From Didymodactylos carnosus (Eukaryota; Rotifera; Eurotatoria; Philodinida; Philodinidae): DNA of 34,804 nt. Every line of letters starts with the position of its first letter. Positions within the stretch are counted from its first letter, which is position 1. Where the stretch lies: contig CAJNOQ010001188.1 of assembly GCA_905250885.1 (NCBI GenBank), positions 1 to 34,804 on the forward strand, given 5' to 3'. Below are positions 32,704 through 34,804 of the stretch, in pieces. Below the pieces are notes generated by a model. That model did not search any database, was not told the origin of the DNA, and saw nothing but the letters and a program-made list of their open reading frames with translations. Position numbers and translations under genes: made by a program.

Positions 32704-33068
32704 CATTAGAAAATTTGGTGCTTGTTCCGCGCTGAACCAAATTGAATAAGAATTGGGCGCCAAATGCAAAATTTGTCGATGAATCCGACAGCGGGTTCCT
32801 TATAATTACATCTTCACTTCTTTTTTGGCATCGACATAATCAACGTGGTTTTTGCCTAAATTTTATTTTTCTCATTGGTTGAAAAAAAGGCGCTGATGAG
32901 AAAAATAAAATTTAGGCAAAAAACCACGTTGATTATGTCGATGCCAAAAAAGAAGTGAAGATGTAATTATAAGGAACCCGCTGTCGGATTCATCGACAAA
33001 TTTTGCATTTGGCGCCCAATTTTTATTCAATTTGGTTCAGCGCGGAGCAAGCACCAAATTTTCTAATG
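32704..33068. mobile_element. 365-bp near-perfect palindrome
   Basis: The arms 32704-32875 and 32896-33068 are reverse complements with only two substitutions and one single-base indel over 172 nt. The loop is 20 nt. Termini read CATTAGAAAATTTGGTGCTT. No coding frame and no target duplication were seen. The high arm identity shows recent formation or active homogenisation. It is probably a snap-back miniature element. Confidence 0.85.
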
Positions 33069-33285
33069 TTTTGGCATAGCTATAGCTCTTGAACGAAGCA
33101 ATATTTTCAAATCGCTTAATTTATTTTTTATAACATAGGTATATCCATGGCTATATTTGATAGAATACGATTTTCTCTTTCTCTTTCTCTTTTCTATTTC
33201 CCGTAGATCATGCTACTTCCTCCCACATGCCGGGAATACTTATTTATCTATGTGGAAATATCTATCCGATTATTTATATTATTAT

Positions 33286-33886
33286 GCAGCTTCAGTATAA
33301 AATACTTACTGTAGTACCAAGAAATAATATTGATAAAATCAAAATATTGAGTACTTTTTATTTCTTTGTGATTAAATATATACAATTAGAAAGTAAGAAA
33401 AAACCAAGCATTTTCTTCCTAAAAGGTATTTTTTCTTCAAGAGGTCCAAAAATACACCATAAACAAACGTAACACAGAGAAATCTGTATGTCAAATGACA
33501 AAGAAACTTTTCTATTATGCCCTTTGTCATGTCTGACTTGTATTCTCTCACAGAATGGTATGACTCAGGTTTCCCTCCAAAAACTGAATGTGTTTACAAA
33601 CCTCTTCATGTGGTACAAGGAGGAGTTTTCATTTGTGTAATATAATGCCATACTATTGACATAGTTTTCTGCACGTTTTATACAAGTTGGAGGTATTGTT
33701 TATGGTGTATTTTTGGATTTCTCGAAGAAAAAATAGTTTTGTACCTTTTAGGCACAAAATGCGCGGTTTTTTTCTTACTTTCTAATTGTGTATATTTAAC
33801 CACGAAGAAATAAAAAAGGAATGGATATTTTGATTTTATCAACATTATTTGTTAGTATTACTGTAAGTATTTCATACTGAAGTTGC
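33286..33886. mobile_element. Foldback element with ~185-bp arms
   Basis: The left arm (about 33286-33468) and right arm (about 33697-33886) are reverse complements at roughly 85-90 percent. Shared runs include TACACAATTAGAAAGTAAGA-like sequence, CCTAAAAGGTA and CCAAAAATACACCATAAACA. The 230-nt centre is unique. The frame 33227-33472 runs through the left arm and is not a gene. Confidence 0.75.
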
Positions 33887-34235
33887 GAAATTTTCAAAAA
33901 AAATCAATGTTGCGTTAAAGGATGCAAGCGTTAGCATGTGTTTCTTGCAGTGATTAAAATCGTTACAAGAAGTTCTTTCATTCTGTATGCAGACAGTGCA
34001 AAAAAAGAAAGAAGAGAAGAAAAATAAAGATGTCTACCGTTGCATAAAGCAACTGAGTGATTGTCTTGTCTTTTCTTCTGTTAGTTTGTGTTTATTTACT
34101 TATTTATTAGTATATTTTAGATTAATTAAAATCTACTTGAACTAATTATTTCCTGGTTTCAGTAAATGCTTTCACCACTTGTTGCGTAAGACCAAAGAGG
34201 ATATGAGGAAGCTATGGATTGGTGGATATGGTGAG
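33887..34235. other. Non-coding stretch, nothing recognised
   Basis: AT-rich sequence between two inverted-repeat elements. No gene was seen. Confidence 0.4.
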
Positions 34236-34310
34236 GAAGCTATAGCTCGGATGGTTAGAGTATTGACACGAAATGTCATGATCCTGAGTTTCAGTTTCAA
34301 CTGTTTGAGT
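34236..34310 (+). repeat. tRNA-like relic (possible SINE head)
   Basis: TAGCTCGGATGGTTAGAGT matches the tRNA A-box and D-arm closely, and GCTC and GAGT pair. TGAC-ACGAAAT-GTCA forms a four-pair anticodon stem with a seven-nt loop that would read GAA. CTGAG-TTTCAGT-TTCAA forms most of a T-arm but departs from the B-box. The acceptor stem does not pair, so a functional tRNA is unlikely. Confidence 0.45.
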
Positions 34311-34315
34311 TTCAA

Positions 34316-34758
34316 CTTTTTTTAAAATTCCTTTCCATTGCTGAGAAAATTCATTTTTCTGAATAAGATGCGAAAAATTCTCAATTGTGCACGTAATTCT
34401 CAGCTTTCTTTATCAGAACTCAAGTTTTAAGCAATAAAAACATCATATCCGGAATCAGGATCAAAAATTAAGTCGAATGATGTGTATTTCGAAACTTTTA
34501 ACTGATTTTCATTTTTTGGTGAAAATCTCGATCGTTTTTCAACACGAAAATTCGACAAAAAATGAAAATCAGCTAAAAGTTTCCAAATACACATCATTCG
34601 ACTTAATTTTTTATCCTGATTCCGGATATGATGTTTTTATTGCTTAAAACTTGAGTTCTGATAAAGAAAGGTGGGAATTACGCGCACAATTGAGAATTTT
34701 TCACATCTTATTCAGAAAAAATGAATTTTCTCAGCAATGGAAAGGAATTTTAAAAAAG
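34316..34758. mobile_element. 443-bp palindromic element, 203-bp arms
   Basis: The arms 34316-34518 and 34556-34758 are reverse complements at about 95 percent, around a 37-nt centre (GTGAAAATCTCGATCG and beyond). The arms include TGATTTTCATTTTTTG at the inner edge and CTTTTTTAAAATTCCTTTCC at the outer edge. No coding frame was seen. It is the third inverted-repeat element within 2.1 kb. The tRNA-like relic lies 6 nt outside its left edge, so the two may be parts of one unit. Confidence 0.82.
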
Positions 34759-34804
34759 CTCTCCATACTTTTAAAGCTTATCATTTGGGCTATCTAACAG
34801 TATG

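Overview
The window looks like nuclear DNA of a bdelloid rotifer or a close relative. It is AT-rich, and its genes are split by short introns of about 53-80 nt with GT-AG borders. The gene families are typical of bdelloids: an ionotropic glutamate receptor, a mono-ADP-ribosyltransferase, F-box fragments and many small inverted-repeat elements. The organism call is inference from these features, not from a marker gene.

Layout. From 1 to about 8.1 kb there is almost no intact gene. This part holds the end of a short element rich in ACGCGT (1-208), an F-box fragment (about 1370-1642), a lone coding-like first exon on the minus strand (3914-4081), a foldback element (4626-5410) and a 265-bp terminal-inverted-repeat element (7864-8128). 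From 8511 to 10086 lies a DNA transposon with a perfect 20-bp terminal inverted repeat and a perfect 8-bp target duplication, hAT-like. It carries the decayed 3' end of a LINE. From 13587 to 18089 an OTU-type cysteine protease region is followed on the same strand by a Rel homology (NF-kB-like) region. Reading frames and splice phases allow both to be one 13-exon gene coding for about 657 residues. From 18.1 to 26.5 kb there are mainly repeats and decayed DNA. From 26534 to 29526 lies a complete ionotropic glutamate receptor with one intron, and at 30648-31520 on the minus strand an intact R-S-ExE ADP-ribosyltransferase. The last 2.2 kb carry three long inverted repeats and a tRNA-like relic.

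Themes. The most interesting gene is the OTU/Rel locus: OTU enzymes usually regulate Rel factors in trans, and here the two domains may share one chain joined by six in-frame-skippable exons. The most interesting non-coding pattern is a set of short elements, each studded with many copies of its own palindromic motif (ACGCGT, GTTATAAC, AGTACT, GCAGG/CCTGC, GCTAGC, CGATCG-like). Three of them share similar termini (CCC, three or four bases, then a run of A). The receptor, the ADP-ribosyltransferase and the OTU/Rel gene have no visible operon-like or pathway link.
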